Origin: Hybos culiciformis
Lineage: Eukaryota; Arthropoda; Insecta; Diptera; Hybotidae
DNA: 64,000 nucleotides
Direction: 5' to 3'
NCBI GenBank assembly: GCA_964007475.1
Contig: OZ023273.1
Location: forward strand, 124,419,812-124,483,811
Positions within the stretch are counted from its first letter, which is position 1. Each line of letters begins with the position of its first letter. Shown one piece after another: positions 28,654 through 41,351 of the stretch. Position numbers and translations under genes: made by a program. The notes beneath the pieces are model-generated. The model saw only the letters and a list, made by a program, of their open reading frames with translations, ran no database searches and had not been told where the DNA came from.

Positions 28654-28847
28654 GCAGTATACAATACATGTTAATCAAATTTGTTATACAGCTCGTTGTG
28701 TATACACACAAACACATAGACACTCGTCAATATTATATCACTCGACCTTCGGTCTCGTGATATAAATATGACTCGTGTCTATGTGTTTGTGTGTATACAC
28801 AACTCGCAAGAATAACAAATTTTCTTACCATGTATTGTAATCTACTA
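28654..28847. repeat. ~190-bp near-perfect palindrome (copy 1)
   Basis: The left arm begins CAGTATACAATACATG and the right arm ends CATGTATTGTAATCTACT. Both arms contain GTGTATACACA and ACACATAGACAC, and the centre is around CTCGACC-TTC-GGTCTCG. The transcript would fold into a long hairpin. The same structure recurs at 41355-41546. Confidence 0.85.
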
Positions 28848-28849
28848 TT

Positions 28850-30367
28850 AAAAGACATAAATGTATAGATTTTAATTAAAATTAATTTTATGAGATTTTG
28901 ATTTGTAACAGAATAAAAAAAAACATTATGAATTATGGTACTTTTATTGCTTTTTTATTGAATGTATTATGTAAATTATATCTTTCGGTGTATGAGAAAA
29001 TAATTTACATAATGATTTCTGTTAATTAACACATGAGAAATAAATGAAATCAGAAAAATGAATCTATTCTCGATTTTATTGCATGTCAAATTTAAAAGTG
29101 TTTTATGTATCCGAAAGAAAAAAAAATTAATTTTTTTTTTTTTAAATAAACGATTACGAATTCTTCAAAATGAGTTAATAGTAGAAACAACTCCAATTAT
29201 GTAAATTTTCGTGCAAAAAGTAGACTATCCTGATTTCAATATAGAAACATTATTACACTACTGTGATATTGAAATGGCATTTTCCAATCTTAAAAGTATA
29301 ATCAACGCAATTATTACATTTGCAAATTTAATCTTTTGAATCCGAAAATTTTTTTAAGCCTTCCATCTTTCTGAGTAGTTCAATAAAAAAGCATAAAGAT
29401 TTAAACATATAATAATAACTTATGCTATTATATGATTGATTGAAAAGTTAAGACATATTATTTATTATACCAATTCATCTACTTTTCTCATCTTATAAAA
29501 TATTTTAATGTAGATTTCATTCTTTTAAATACCTACATCATTTCATTTTGAATAATGTTTATAAACATAATAACAATATATTGTATAAAAAACTAACTAA
29601 ATGCATTAAATACGACATATATTATTTAAATTTGCACCCTTTAATGAAATTTCAGATTTATGGAAAATTTGAATTTTTCTGCTGTCTTTTAAGTCAAAAC
29701 AAAAATGTTAGCCTGTTTGTTGCATCTATCCAAAATGTCTGTTCAAACTGTCTATTCTGTCTGCACATTTAATATGAAGAGCAAAAATGCCAAGAACAGT
29801 ACATATTATGTGTATGGTACAAAAGATAAAATACAATATGGGAATTGAGAAACCCACCCATTCAATTTTAGGTAGGTTGATTATGTAATCCTGTGTAATA
29901 AAAATAATGCTTTGTCTATAAAAAATTAAATAACATTTTGCTATAAAAAAATGTATATAAGTACATTTCATCAATGAAGAATAAAACCCGTTTTTAACAT
30001 TTCTATATTGTAACAACTTTAACATTTAATATTATTTTAAGTTCAATCTAAATATTTCCCTGAGTTCCTTCAGTCAATCCCATAACCCACAGTAATGACA
30101 TTGTAATTTTAATTTTATACGGACATTATTGATATTGTACTAAGGGCTGTGTGGTGTGTAAATACCCAGTAAAATAAGCAGAATTAATTTCAAATATTTA
30201 TGTAATTAGAACTTGAGCCGTATGTAGTATTGAAAGCAACATAAGGTCATTTGACTTTATCTTACTATGTGTTAAAACATTCCAGCAATACATAAGTGCT
30301 ATTATATATGATTCTATAGGTTACTTAATGACAAATCCTTGATACTGAAGATCACAAATTGTTATTA
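28850..30367. other. AT-rich non-coding stretch
   Basis: No supported feature. The longest frame, a hydrophobic 99-codon minus-strand frame at 29726-30025, has no recognisable domain and overlaps ordinary AT-rich DNA. Confidence 0.5.
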
Positions 30368-30748
30368 GTTATTAGTAGACTGCGGATTTATATGCAATTT
30401 TTTGTTTTCAGTCTAAAATAAGAATAAACTTTCAATATCGTCTTCTAATAAACTCTAAAAGAGATTTTCGTTAACATATCGAAATATGTATTTTTTATGC
30501 AAAATTTATGCAAGTGCATATGCAGCAAATATGCACAAAATATGCAAATATATGCAAACATATGCAAAATATGCAGAAAAATACATTAGGGAAAATAACA
30601 ATTAGTGAAAAATACTTGTTATTTCACATCAAAATTAGTATATTCAGTTGATAAAAATATTAAATTATAATACAAATCGCAATAAATTATATTTTTTTTT
30701 TTATATTATCAACGCAAAGCTGACTAAATTTAAGTATTTTGCAATAAA

Positions 30749-31020
30749 AGTACCAGTATACTGGTACTGCAAAAATACTGCAGTATTTTCTCATAATATA
30801 CATGGTACTGCAGAAAAGTACCAGTATAGTGGTACTGCAAAAATACTGCAATATTTTTCTACAATGTACTGGTAATGCAAAAAAATTTCAGTACCAATAA
30901 ACTATACTATACTGGTACTCAAATTTTTTTGCAGTGCTAGCACATTGTAGAAAATATTGCAGTATTTTTCCAGTACCAGTATGCTGGTACTTAAATTTTC
31001 TGCAGTACCAGTACATGTAT
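30749..31020. repeat. Nested palindrome rich in AGTACCAGTATACTGGTACT
   Basis: Repeated GTACCAGTA/TACTGGTAC and TGCAAAAATACTGCAGTATT motifs are arranged so that 30797-30898 is largely the reverse complement of 30905-31020, giving hairpin arms of about 100 bp. A plus-strand open frame across this block (30648-30875) only reflects the repeat. Confidence 0.75.
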
Positions 31021-31021
31021 A

Positions 31022-31955
31022 GGGGAGAGGTTTGCAAGTTTTGCCACCCCATAGCTTTTTTTATCATAACTCGTCAAAAAAAGAACGTACTGTACATATA
31101 GTATTTAAGTTGGAAAGAGGAAGTAAAAAGTCACAATCCTAGGCTAGAAATCATTTGAAATCTCAAAAAATAAAAATTATATAAAAATTTTTTTTTTTTT
31201 TTTAAAGTTTCTAAAATCAAACTCTTCAAATTGGGCTTGCAGGTTGCCATCCTTTGGAAAATTGTTAAAAATTTTGAAAAACTGAAACTGAAAAATGTCT
31301 CATTTAGAAATGTATTCAAATTTATTTAATTTTACTTGCACACAGTGGCTGTAAATATAAAGAAATGACTGAAAATTGACATAAAAAATAAAATTGCAAT
31401 ATGGTATGGAATCATTCCAAATCTTCATCGGAATCACAATTCGGGCAAGTTTAAATACTGAAAGACATTTCGCGTGAACGGCTCCTTTGCATTCGTGGCA
31501 TATAATAGATTTGTGTCTACTTCCGTCATTTTCTTTAAACAAATCATACCGTCATTAGCGCTTTCATCAAGGTGGCAACCTGCAAGCCAATAAAGGTGGC
31601 AACCTGCATTCTGACGCAATTTTATATAATCCATTTAAAAAAATGTTTTTAATTCTTTTTGGAATATGTTAATTGAATGAAAAACAACACAACCCAAATA
31701 TTTATATTGAATTGCTAATAAAAAAGTTCACTTTACGAGCACAGGACAAAAACACAATTTTTAATTTTTAAAATTTATGAAAATAATAATTCACACTTTG
31801 CTCAGTAAACACTGTGTTATTGCGTCTGTCCGCTCCATAAGTAGATTAAAAGTGACAATTGTTCTTTTGACGTCGATGTCACTTGGAGTTTAGGTTGGAA
31901 GACTGCTAGAATGTTAAAATACTTCAGTGGTGGCAACCTGCAAGCCTCTCTTCTA
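31022..31955. mobile_element. Nested TIR element with GAGAGG-TTGCA termini
   Basis: The left end GGGGAGAGGTTTGCAAGTTT (continuing TGCCACC) is mirrored at the right end by GGTGGCAACCTGCAAGCCTC followed by TC, imperfect repeats of about 22-24 bp. More copies of the same GGTGGCAACCTGCA motif lie inside (31236-31258 and 31570-31612). It lies wholly within the 30376-32189 element, so it inserted later or forms its core. The superfamily and target-site duplication could not be resolved. Confidence 0.6.
31300..31634 (-). pseudogene. Broken zinc-finger-like coding remnant
   Basis: Two overlapping minus-strand frames lie inside the nested TIR element. The lower one contains IICHECKGAVHAKCL followed by a later C (PYC), giving a C-x2-C-x4-H-x2-C pattern reminiscent of a PHD-type or related zinc finger. 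Such fingers are found at the C-terminus of some DNA-transposon proteins. The upper frame contains the peptide AGCHL twice, encoded by the internal GGTGGCAACCTGCA repeats. The frames are short and offset, so this is probably a transposase-associated fragment, but that is inference. Confidence 0.35.
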
Positions 31956-32197
31956 CTACTAATGAAACAACAGTAATTTTTTAACTTAACAAGATAAAAA
32001 ACAAGATATGGAAAATATACGTAGATATGCAAAATATGCAAATATGCAAAAATATGCGGAATATGCGAGTATGCAGATATAAATACGTTTCAAATAGTTT
32101 GTTTTTACGCAAAACGTGCTTATCTGTTTGTCTTTTTCTTCTAGGCTAATTCTGTACGAATATGCAATTGCATATAAATCCGCAGTCTAGTTATTAG

Positions 32198-35100
32198 TTT
32201 ATTTATAAATCGGTATAATAATAATTTTAAATAACAAAATACATACATATAACATATGCTACATATAACACACACTATAAAATTCTTACATTTCATTTGT
32301 TTTAAAAAACAAGATTATAGATGCCTTCCCTTTTTTGAAAATTTATTCAAGATTTTTTTTTTTTGCTTAAAATTTCAGGACGAAAATATATGTTTGCATT
32401 TTAAATAAGATATTTCTATGAAAAAAAAATCTAAAAATCAGAAAGCAAGAAAGAAGACAATTTTAAAATTACTCTAAAAATTAAAGTGGTTGGATTAATT
32501 TCGTGACATTATTTTAAGTTTTTTTCACTTATACTGGCCTAGTTTAGTATAAGGAAAAAGGGAAAAAGATATTATATCAATTTGAAAGGGTTAGATTTCA
32601 ATTAGTATCTTTTTACAAAATTAGAACCGTCTGAAGTCATGCGAATAAAAAAAACATAAAAAATCCGCGAAAATAGACTAACTAAAACACTATGTACTTT
32701 CGAGCGAATTTTTGGTGCTGATTGATTATTAGACTAAGTTTATCTTATAATTCGGTATCATGTCTTTTAAGAATATTCTAACTATTACGATTTACAAATT
32801 GTGATATTAAAATTATTTTAAAAAAAACCAAATAAATTTTCATTTCCTTGAGAGTTGGAATTCTGCATAATACATAACTTAACTAAAAATTGCATTCATT
32901 TGAAAGTGTGTCTTTAAAAACTTGTCACCAATATACACATTGTGAAATATTTAGAATATTTCATTTCAGAATAAAAAAAAATAAAAAAAAAAAAAAAACG
33001 AGGTGCATTTTTTAAAAATAAAGATATTTATTTGTGCTTTTCGCAAAAGTCATTTTAATTTTTTGTCATTGTGCCATGAAATTTAAAATATTTCAAAAAC
33101 GATGTTTTTTGTTGACAGTTCTTAATTGGTACAGTATTCCACCACTTTTTCCATTTTATATTTTAAATTATTCTCTACCCTGCAACATTTATATACTACA
33201 TATAAATATAAATATATACATATATAAAATTTTACTAAAATGCACAAAAATATCTTTGTCACTTAAAAATTTTCATTTCTGAAAGTCAATTATTTGGTTT
33301 TAATTATATTTTCTGATGCTTGAACAGAATAAATACAAAAAAAATAAATAAAGGGAAATTAACAAATTTTCTATATCATTTGATTTTCATTTTTATATTT
33401 TTATAATGATTTTCAAAAAAATAAAAATTACAAGTCATCTGCTCCAATGACAGGTTAATTAAATAATATATCATCCCTCAACAACAATAATATTTTATAT
33501 TTTATAAATTACACGCACACACAATACAAATATGTTTATAAATTCAGACATTATGATTATTTTTATAATGATGATTTATAATAATGATAAATTTATTATT
33601 TAAAAATTTGAAATTTCAATGAATTAGAATATTTTGAAATATTGAGGAAACATAAAATAAATTATTTACCTTTTATTTTGTCTAACTACACTACTAATAG
33701 TTAGTTCTGAAGTTTATTAATGTTTAACACAGAAACCATAAGAAAAAAAAATATCAGAGACAGAGTTATTTTCGATAGAACTAAATTGCAATACCGGTTT
33801 AGAAGACTTTACAAGACTTATTTGCTTCAGTCTTCCTTATTATTATCATGTCATTATCTTACGGAATGTTCGTTTGCGAGCTCAAATACCACTTCAGACT
33901 TCGGAATGCAATTTTTATAATTTGTCCATTCTCCACTTTAACTTATTTAATTATAATAATAACAAAACCAAGTCTGTAATTTAAATAATATTTAAAAACA
34001 AAAAAAGAAATTGAATTAAAAATTATAACAAACTCTTGTAATTGATTATAATTCATGTCAAAATATAATTTATTTGATAAATTAAGTGGCAGATGAGTAC
34101 ATTTTTAAAATATTTTAACAATTAAATATTTAAAAGAGGTTATTTGATGATTTTTACACTTAAAAAAATAAATCAAATTTAACAATGAAATAATTGCATT
34201 ATTTTTAACTTGAAAAAAAAAAAAGAATGATATAAATACAAAAATAAATATAAAGCGGAAATTTCAACAAAGGCATAGTTAAAGAAATCTCAATATTATA
34301 TGTATTATTATAATAATGTTTTCATGGTCAGAAATTTAGATAATGTGCCTTGTATATACTTACATTAAAAAGTACTTCAAATGCAGATTTTAGTCTAATT
34401 TTGATGTTATAAAAATTTAAGAAGTTTGATTGAAACTATTTATATAAAGTATAAAAAACCTTAGAAATAAATATTTATGGTTCATTGGTTTTTTTTTTGT
34501 TGTATAAAAGGGTAACTAAAAATGAATACAACATATTTATAACATAATTTGTGTTCAGAACTGGTACAGCGTTATATTGACGATACAAAAGCACATATCC
34601 TATAGTATAGTACCAGTTTTCCTATCTTAGAAAAATCAATGTTTTTTATGTTTAAATGAAACCAAATTCTTGATTAATCAACATCAAATCTCAAATCTAT
34701 CGATTCAGTTAATTAGATTTTTATACAGAAAGGGAATACATATTACTAAATTATTCATTGCAAATTTTTAATTATTATTTGTAGGTAGGAAAGTATAATA
34801 AGAAAGTCTAAATATATTTATTAATTTAAAATAGGAATAAAAATAATGAACCAAACAATTTCATATTGTATTGTCATCGATTTCCAACCATGTTCTTGAA
34901 CACAATCGGAATAATATTGCATTATCATTCGATTCCGAGCTTCGTTTAAAATTTCAAGTCTCTACCTTATCGGGAAGTTAATCTAAAATCGATTTCAAAA
35001 TGTTTACCGAACAGTACAGACAAGAATCTGAGTTAATAAACAGATAAGAAAATAATTATATTTATAAATTAACAAAAATAATAATAATAATAATCAAAAA

Positions 35101-38100
35101 TCAAAAGTAAATAAGATCTATTAACGCTTTCTTCTGTCCATATATTGATATCTTAAATGAAATATTATTTATTAGACAGTTTATGTGAAATTTTAAGCCA
35201 TTATCACATTGTTGGCGCCAAATATTTTTCTTTTTTAACTTTAATAGAAAAAAAAGGTATATAAACAGAAAAAAAAATTATGTAAAGTATATTTATATTT
35301 AAAATTATTTTGTTTACTTTCTGTTTTTAATAAATAAAATGTATTAACCTTTTCGTCAATAAAAATATCTTCAAAATTAAATCAGATTTTGTTTTTTTTT
35401 TATTATTATTATTATTATTAAGTACATACATATATATAAAGCCAATATCAAATTTTTGCTACTGGATTTAGATTTCGTTGTCATAAATTAAATATTTGTT
35501 CAATAAATATATCTAATACGTAAACAGTAGCTATAAACCTATCAAAAAATTGATGGCAGACAAAAAAAAAAAATATACACATAAAAAAAAAGACATAATC
35601 CAATAAGGTCTAAATCAAATTTATGACAATTTTGATGAAAAAATAATATTTTATTATCATCCATTTTTAACCTATCAACAAAATCAAAGCTAGCACTAAA
35701 AAAATATTTTATCTTTGTATACAAATTTGAACAATAATATCGTTATTGCTATTGTATCAGATTACGTGCGTTCTATATTATTCATTAACATTCTAAATAT
35801 TTGTATATTAAGATACGATACGTCATGAATTCGTGGCGAGACATTTCTTGTTTTTTCACTGCTCTATATGGTCAATTTGAACCGTGGCGTTTGTAATAGT
35901 TATCTTAAATCGTATTACAAAGTAGTCATCGTAAAATAGGAATGTTGCCTCAACAGTACATGAAAGTCATATCTTTGCTCAATAACTGCCTGAGTTTGTT
36001 TGAGAATGTCAAATCAAATACATCTCAAAGAGATCATCAAGACATTTTTGAATGAAAATTATAACTAAATAAAACACAGAACTTGATTATTACCACCAAA
36101 ATGTATTTTAAAGTATTCCTTTCTTTTCATGGCGTATATTTTTCAATATTTTTTTTCGTTTTAGGTAAATCTAATCAAAAAAAAAATTTAGCTGTCAGTA
36201 TAATATTTCATAATTTTTTTTATTTTTTATTTTGAAAAGGTATGAAGCATGAATAATGAAATATTGGAACAACATAGAAAAATCATTAGTATTTTAATCC
36301 CCAACTGTCTTAACGTACTTAACAAAATATAATTTATCATGCTATCGCGGTGATATATCTGAAGATTTTTTCTTTGAAATATTATATATCAAAACACCCA
36401 GCCAGTCACAATTGATTAACCAAAAATTTGATGGATTAAAGTTAATGGACTGAGATTTTGAAACAAAAGTTAATGGACATATAATTCCTTATGCCATGTT
36501 ATATCAATCAATTTTTCTTTCTTTCTGTCTTTTTTTTTTAGCAAAGAAAAAGAGAAAAAGAAATTCAATCATTCAGTTTATTTTGCTGCTTGTAAAAATT
36601 AAATACTTAGTTCGTTAATTCAAAACCATGTTATAATAATTCAAGAAGAGGTGTATTCTTTTTGAAAATTTCTATTACCTGAATCAAATTTTTTTTACTC
36701 TTGATGAGTGTTGTAGTTTTCTTCAAAGATTTGATAGAATAAAATTTGGCAAACTTTTCCTTCTGGAACCAGGAAAAAAGAATTATACTTTTTACTGTCA
36801 GCAAGGTCAAAGAATGAAAAAATATTGATTTATTTTTGTGGAGTGAATTAATTTTAATGTTTTTTAAGACGTCCTTCTGAAGGTTCGTCTACTTTTTCGC
36901 TGTAGAAAAGAAAAAGTGTATTCTTTAGTTTTATGAAATAACTATGATGGAATATTGATTTATTCAAATACCAACAAGATTCGTTTTTTTATATATACAT
37001 TTATGTACATAATATGTAATATTTATGTACATAATATGTAATATTTATGTACATAATATGTGATATTATGTATATATGTATCATATATACATTTTTCACA
37101 TTTTTTTTATTTAATGTAAAAATTTTTATCTCTGTCAGCCATCTGCAAAAAAAAATGATTAAAATTAATTTGCTATCAAAGTATTAAGTGAAGTGGCTTT
37201 TTATATGTATGTACCCTGTGTAAGAGTATTATATGCATCTAAATATATGTCTTTCCAAATATTTTTTGTAAGCAATAAATAACATGTAATTTACAATTAT
37301 AATCAGTTAATTTCTCAAGCTCACCAAATGAACAAAAATTAAAAAAAAATAAAACGGAAACTGGTTTTAGTTCTTGCCATAATTCATAACAACATAATAC
37401 TTTGTACCTTTAAAACCATTCCTTTATATTTATGTTGATTTATTACATAAAAAACTCATAATTCATAAATTTCACTGCAGAAAAATCAGTATAATACATA
37501 CACGCAAACATATTTAATATCATTATTATAGACAGTTGAGTAAAAAGTCGGATTTAATATTTACTGCTGTCAGTAATTTTTAATCAAGGTATAACTTGTG
37601 GAAAGAATTAGCAATGATTTTCATTTTTTTTTATTAAAATTAGAGTTTTCAAGTTTTCATTCAATCTTTAGTAATATTTTGAATCAAGTTAATTATAAAT
37701 GATGATTCTGTAAACTTAGTTTCCAACGAGACAGCAATTTTTCTATCTCAAACCCTAATATATTTCTTGATTGAGTATTCAAATCTAATGTTAAAGAACT
37801 GTTAATAGACACCTCTTTCTGGCTTGGGTATAAAAAATAAAAAACCCTTACTACACAGGAACAATAAATAATTGTAAAAAAAAATATCTACAAATATAAG
37901 TAAAACTATACTATATTAAAATATTTAAAATAATAAAATTACAAAAAAGAAAAAAAAATAGTTTTTTTTTGAGTGCATAAATATGTAATAAATTATGTTT
38001 TTTGAACAATGTTGTATTAAAGAGATCTTGCTTTTTCTGCAATCATTATTTATGAAACGACCAAAAAATTAAAGACGATTCAATGTATTTTGAACATTCC

Positions 38101-38434
38101 GCATTGTATAATTATGATAAATTGCTTTGCACAACGAAAGATAAATTATGATGATAAGTGATTTAAGAAAATAAGAATGAATAAGACAATGGAAAAGAAC
38201 TATAACATACATTTGTATATTTCATGAAATCCTTGAGAGAGAGAAAAAAATTTTTTTAATTAGACCAACTTTGAAAGTTGATTTCTCTGAACGTACGTAT
38301 ATGAATTTGAAATAAAGGTGCGCGAACTTTAAAAAAAATAAATTATCAAGTGACTGACATATTTTAAGGAAAACTTTAGAATAATATCTTTGCAATATAC
38401 ACAAATTTTCACAGATTATAAGCTAACAATGGTA
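32198..38434. other. AT-rich non-coding stretch
   Basis: No supported gene. Only simple-sequence features are seen, such as a 22-bp tandem repeat near 36998-37065 and several A/T runs. Open frames, including 33034-33282 and 33720-33920, lack recognisable features. Confidence 0.5.
36998..37065. repeat. 22-bp tandem repeat, three copies
   Basis: The unit ATTTATGTACATAATATGTA plus AT is repeated about three times with one variant. It contains the palindrome ATGTACAT. Simple tandem array of no evident function. Confidence 0.85.
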
Positions 38435-38634
38435 CACAGAAAAAAATTTGCTCGTACTAATAACTAAATAATTCGTTAAAATCAACGAAAAATTCGTTAT
38501 TTTGGCTACAACGAACATTTCGTTGAAAAAAGCTCGTAGTTCGTTAAAAAAGTTCGTTATACCCCAAAACCAAAAACCTTTCAAATTCTTCAGCAAAAAC
38601 ACCGCAAATACGAAAGAAAAATTTTACTAGACTA

Positions 38635-38880
38635 AATTTTTTTTTTTATTTATTTAATTTTTTTTTTATTTCTTTTTTGTTTTTTATTTTAATTTTTTTT
38701 TTATTTTTTTTTTTATTTTTTTTTTTTTTTTTTTTTTATTTATTTTTTTTTTATTTATTTTTTTTATTTATTTTTTTTTATTTATTTTTTTTATTTATTA
38801 ATTTTTTTTATTTATGTTTCTTTTTTTATTATTTATTTTTTAAATTTTTTTATTTAATTTTTTTTTAATAATTTTTTTTA
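38635..38880. repeat. T-rich tract with TTTATTTA units
   Basis: About 245 bp consisting almost only of T with regularly spaced TTTATTTA. Read on the minus strand it is an A-rich tail directly following the tRNA-like sequence at 38881-38957. An open frame across it codes only for F/Y/L repeats and is an artefact. Confidence 0.9.
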
Positions 38881-38957
38881 TGCCCGCTTGTGGCTTCGAA
38901 CCACTGTCCTAAACATTGCAATCCATCAACTCTGCCACTGAGCTATGAACTAAATTT
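38881..38957 (-). pseudogene. tRNA-Ala-like remnant (SINE-head-like)
   Basis: On the minus strand TAGCTCAGTGGCAGAG matches a pol III A box and D-arm, and GTGGTTCGAAGCCAC matches a T-arm with B box. An anticodon-like loop ATTGCAA would present TGC (alanine). The D stem and T stem can pair, but the anticodon stem is poor and the 5' and 3' acceptor segments do not pair, so it is not a functional tRNA. Followed on the minus strand by a long A-rich tract, it looks like a tRNA-derived SINE head or retro-inserted tRNA inside the TIR element. Confidence 0.6.
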
Positions 38958-39195
38958 ACGGCAATGTGTAAAATGGAAAATATAAGTTCTGTATGGATTG
39001 AAATTTTTGTTTCCCGTATTTAACGATAACGAACTTTTTTAACGAGTACTAAAAATGAAAAAAAAGGTTCGTAATAGAAAATAAACGAAATTTACGTTAC
39101 AAAAACGTATTTATTCATTATTTTTCGTTATCTTAACGAGAATGTCATTAACGAACTTTTTTGACGTAATGAGTACGAGCAAATTTTTTTCTGTG

Positions 39196-41351
39196 ATAAG
39201 AAAGAAGAATATTATGAATAAAATATTACTTATATAGTCAGTTAATTGAAACAACTTGAATAAAATTTAAGACATTAAAAGCAAAAGTGATCCAACTGAA
39301 TTAAATAATAATATTTAGTTTCAATATTATATATGTCTAAAACTTACCCAAAGTTATTTCTTATTCTATAAATTTTCTAGTGCAACATCTGTCTTTGCAT
39401 ATATCTATAAGTTTATTTATTTAAGTATTATTTGAAAAATAGCTATTATTTACTTTCTATACAATAATATTATACGCTCCTAATTCCTTTCATTTACATA
39501 GTATCACCCATTTTTAATTTTTATTATAATCATTTTTTTTGACAAAAGCTTAAATATAACTATTCGTATATGAATTTTCATCTTAATTCAGCCCGCTGTT
39601 TATGTAATCCTTATAAACACAATCTAACCCTAACCATTTTTTTAGGTTGTTCTATCTGTCGACATACACACCTACCAACTTTCAACAGAATCCATTAAAA
39701 CTTTGAAAGGACTTTTAAAGTTTTTTATTTGACAATAATTCCGTTGAATAAATAACTTAAAAAATTAGTAAATTTAGTGCTATTTAGTGTTAAGACTATT
39801 GATTCAGAATATTAGACTATTTAAAAGAGATAGTTCGATGAATCATAAGACTTTAAACTTATTTTAGAATAAATTGATAGCGTCTTGTCTTATTTTATTA
39901 AATAAATAATAGCATATTATGCACTTGGGTTAGATCCAAAATTGTTTATTGCAAAATTCATATTGCAAAATTATGCATGGATAAAATTCTGTATTGCAAT
40001 ATATATTCTGTATCGTAATATTCTGTTTCACAAACTTCTGTAAAACATTTTTTCCGAAAAAATGATAGAAACTACAAAATTTTAAATTCAAAAATGGTTC
40101 ACATAACAAATTTTTTGATTTTGTAAAGACATTCCATTTTTGGCTCTCAGATTTTAAAATAATTAAGCTCATAATGTTTTTGTACAAAAAAACTCAATAG
40201 ATTGGGGAACGAAATCAAAAAACTAACATTGGATAAAACCACCTATTTTCAATAACATCCCGGTTCAATCAGTTTTACTTACACATACAAACAAATTTAG
40301 TACGTTGAGGGAAATATAGTTAAATTTGGACACGTTCTTATGATAATTCAACAATGTTTGTTTATTCAAAAACATATATTTTAACTAAAGATTTGTTAAC
40401 ACAATAATAAAGTAGATAATTAAAGATTTAAAATATTAAATTTAGACAAAAATGAGAAGAAGAAAAAAAAAATGTTCTTAAAGTGGTTAGTATGAATAAA
40501 CTTTGAATCTCTTACGATAAATTTTTGTGTACCTACTTTCTTATTATTTTCTTTTTATTTTATACACTTTCATAAAACACTTATAATTTATTAAAAAGAA
40601 ATCTTATAAATTTTTGATTGCAGATATGTTTTACACGTTATACCATCATCATTTTTCATATGAAGATAGGAAATTGAAACAAAAACAAAAAAAAGAAAAA
40701 TTTCTTGAAAGCTATAAGATTTATTTCCAAAAAATTTATGAAAATTTGCTCAAAGGAAATATATATTTTTAAATTACTATAAATTTATTGAAAGTGTGAA
40801 AAACATAATTCATTTTTCAATTTTTTTTTTGTATTTTAACCTCCTAAGTTGTTGACTTGTTTTTGCTACAAAAAAATAAGTGAGAAAAAGTTAAGAAATT
40901 TAATTTTTTTATTTTATTAGGATGTCGTCATTATCCCAGAACCCCTTATAATCTTCGGCTGATGAAATTTGAATTAATATAATTTAAGTTCCAGGCGTTC
41001 GAGACGTACTTTAAGAAATATTTTTATTTTTATTTAATTGAGGTATCCTTGTGTAAAATTATAAATGAAATGTGAGAGATAAAATTATCGTCATGGAAAA
41101 CATTTTCTCAAATTCTAAATTTTATTTGAATTGGAAGCTTTGAAACATTAAAAGTTTCATTATGTTTGTTTTTTCCTATTCATAAAATTAATGCGAATTC
41201 GTTAGCGAAAAATCACAATCTTAATATTTTTTTTAAATGCAAATCCGACGGCAAAAACCAAAGTAAAATAAAATTAACTATACTTGATCACGTTGAAATT
41301 TAATATTTAAAGAAATATAAAAATTCAGTAATTTTAATAACCGGAGTAGTT
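39196..41351. other. AT-rich non-coding stretch
   Basis: No supported gene or element boundary. A minus-strand frame at 39930-40187 is low-complexity and unrecognised. Confidence 0.5.

Larger units (their letters stand above)
27485..28849 (-). mobile_element. Palindrome-bearing repeat family, copy 1
   Basis: An about 1.37-kb element sharing sequence with 41352-41750 in inverted orientation. Three parts are visible. First, a TIR-like pair reading TTTAATGCGCATGG near 27496 and CCATGCACATTAAA near 28640-28653. Second, repeated TGTAAATACAATTTACA-type units at 27520-27665. Third, a near-perfect ~190-bp palindrome at 28654-28847 whose tip is around CTCGACCTTCGGTC. Relative to copy 2 the middle (about 27670-28560) is extra sequence, which itself contains a 22-bp direct repeat and a long A/T hairpin. 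The superfamily is unresolved; I saw no clear target-site duplication and no transposase. Confidence 0.7.
30368..32197. mobile_element. 1.8-kb hAT-like composite element, 8-bp TSD
   Basis: Perfect inverted termini of about 24 bp start TAGACTGCGGATTTATATGC at 30376 and end with the complement at 32189. Both are flanked by GTTATTAG (30368-30375 and 32190-32197), an exact 8-bp target-site duplication. TAG at the tip and 8-bp duplication fit hAT. Both ends have clustered ATATGCAAA subterminal repeats (30500-30580 and 32020-32075). The interior is not one transposase gene. It holds a palindromic block (30749-31020) and a second TIR-bounded element (31022-31955), so this is a non-autonomous element with nested insertions. 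Confidence 0.85.
38435..39195. mobile_element. TIR element (761 bp) with 24-bp perfect ends
   Basis: The left end CACAGAAAAAAATTTGCTCG (continuing TACT) recurs as an exact reverse complement at the right end (about 39172-39195). Just inside, both ends carry repeated TTCGTTA/TAACGA motifs. The flanks (GGTA on the left, ATAAG on the right) do not give a clear target-site duplication, so the superfamily is unassigned. The interior contains a long T-rich tract and a tRNA-like sequence, with no transposase, so it is non-autonomous. Confidence 0.75.

Noticed and set aside
27485..28849. Helitron for the palindrome-bearing family
   Set aside because: A hairpin near one end is suggestive, but no consistent TC start or CTRR end and no A/T insertion site could be shown in the two copies.
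29726..30025. 99-codon minus-strand hydrophobic frame
   Set aside because: Composition typical of chance frames in AT-rich DNA; no motif or splice context.
38677..38868. Plus-strand open frame of 63 codons
   Set aside because: Encodes only F/L/Y/I from a T-rich simple tract; it is a composition artefact.
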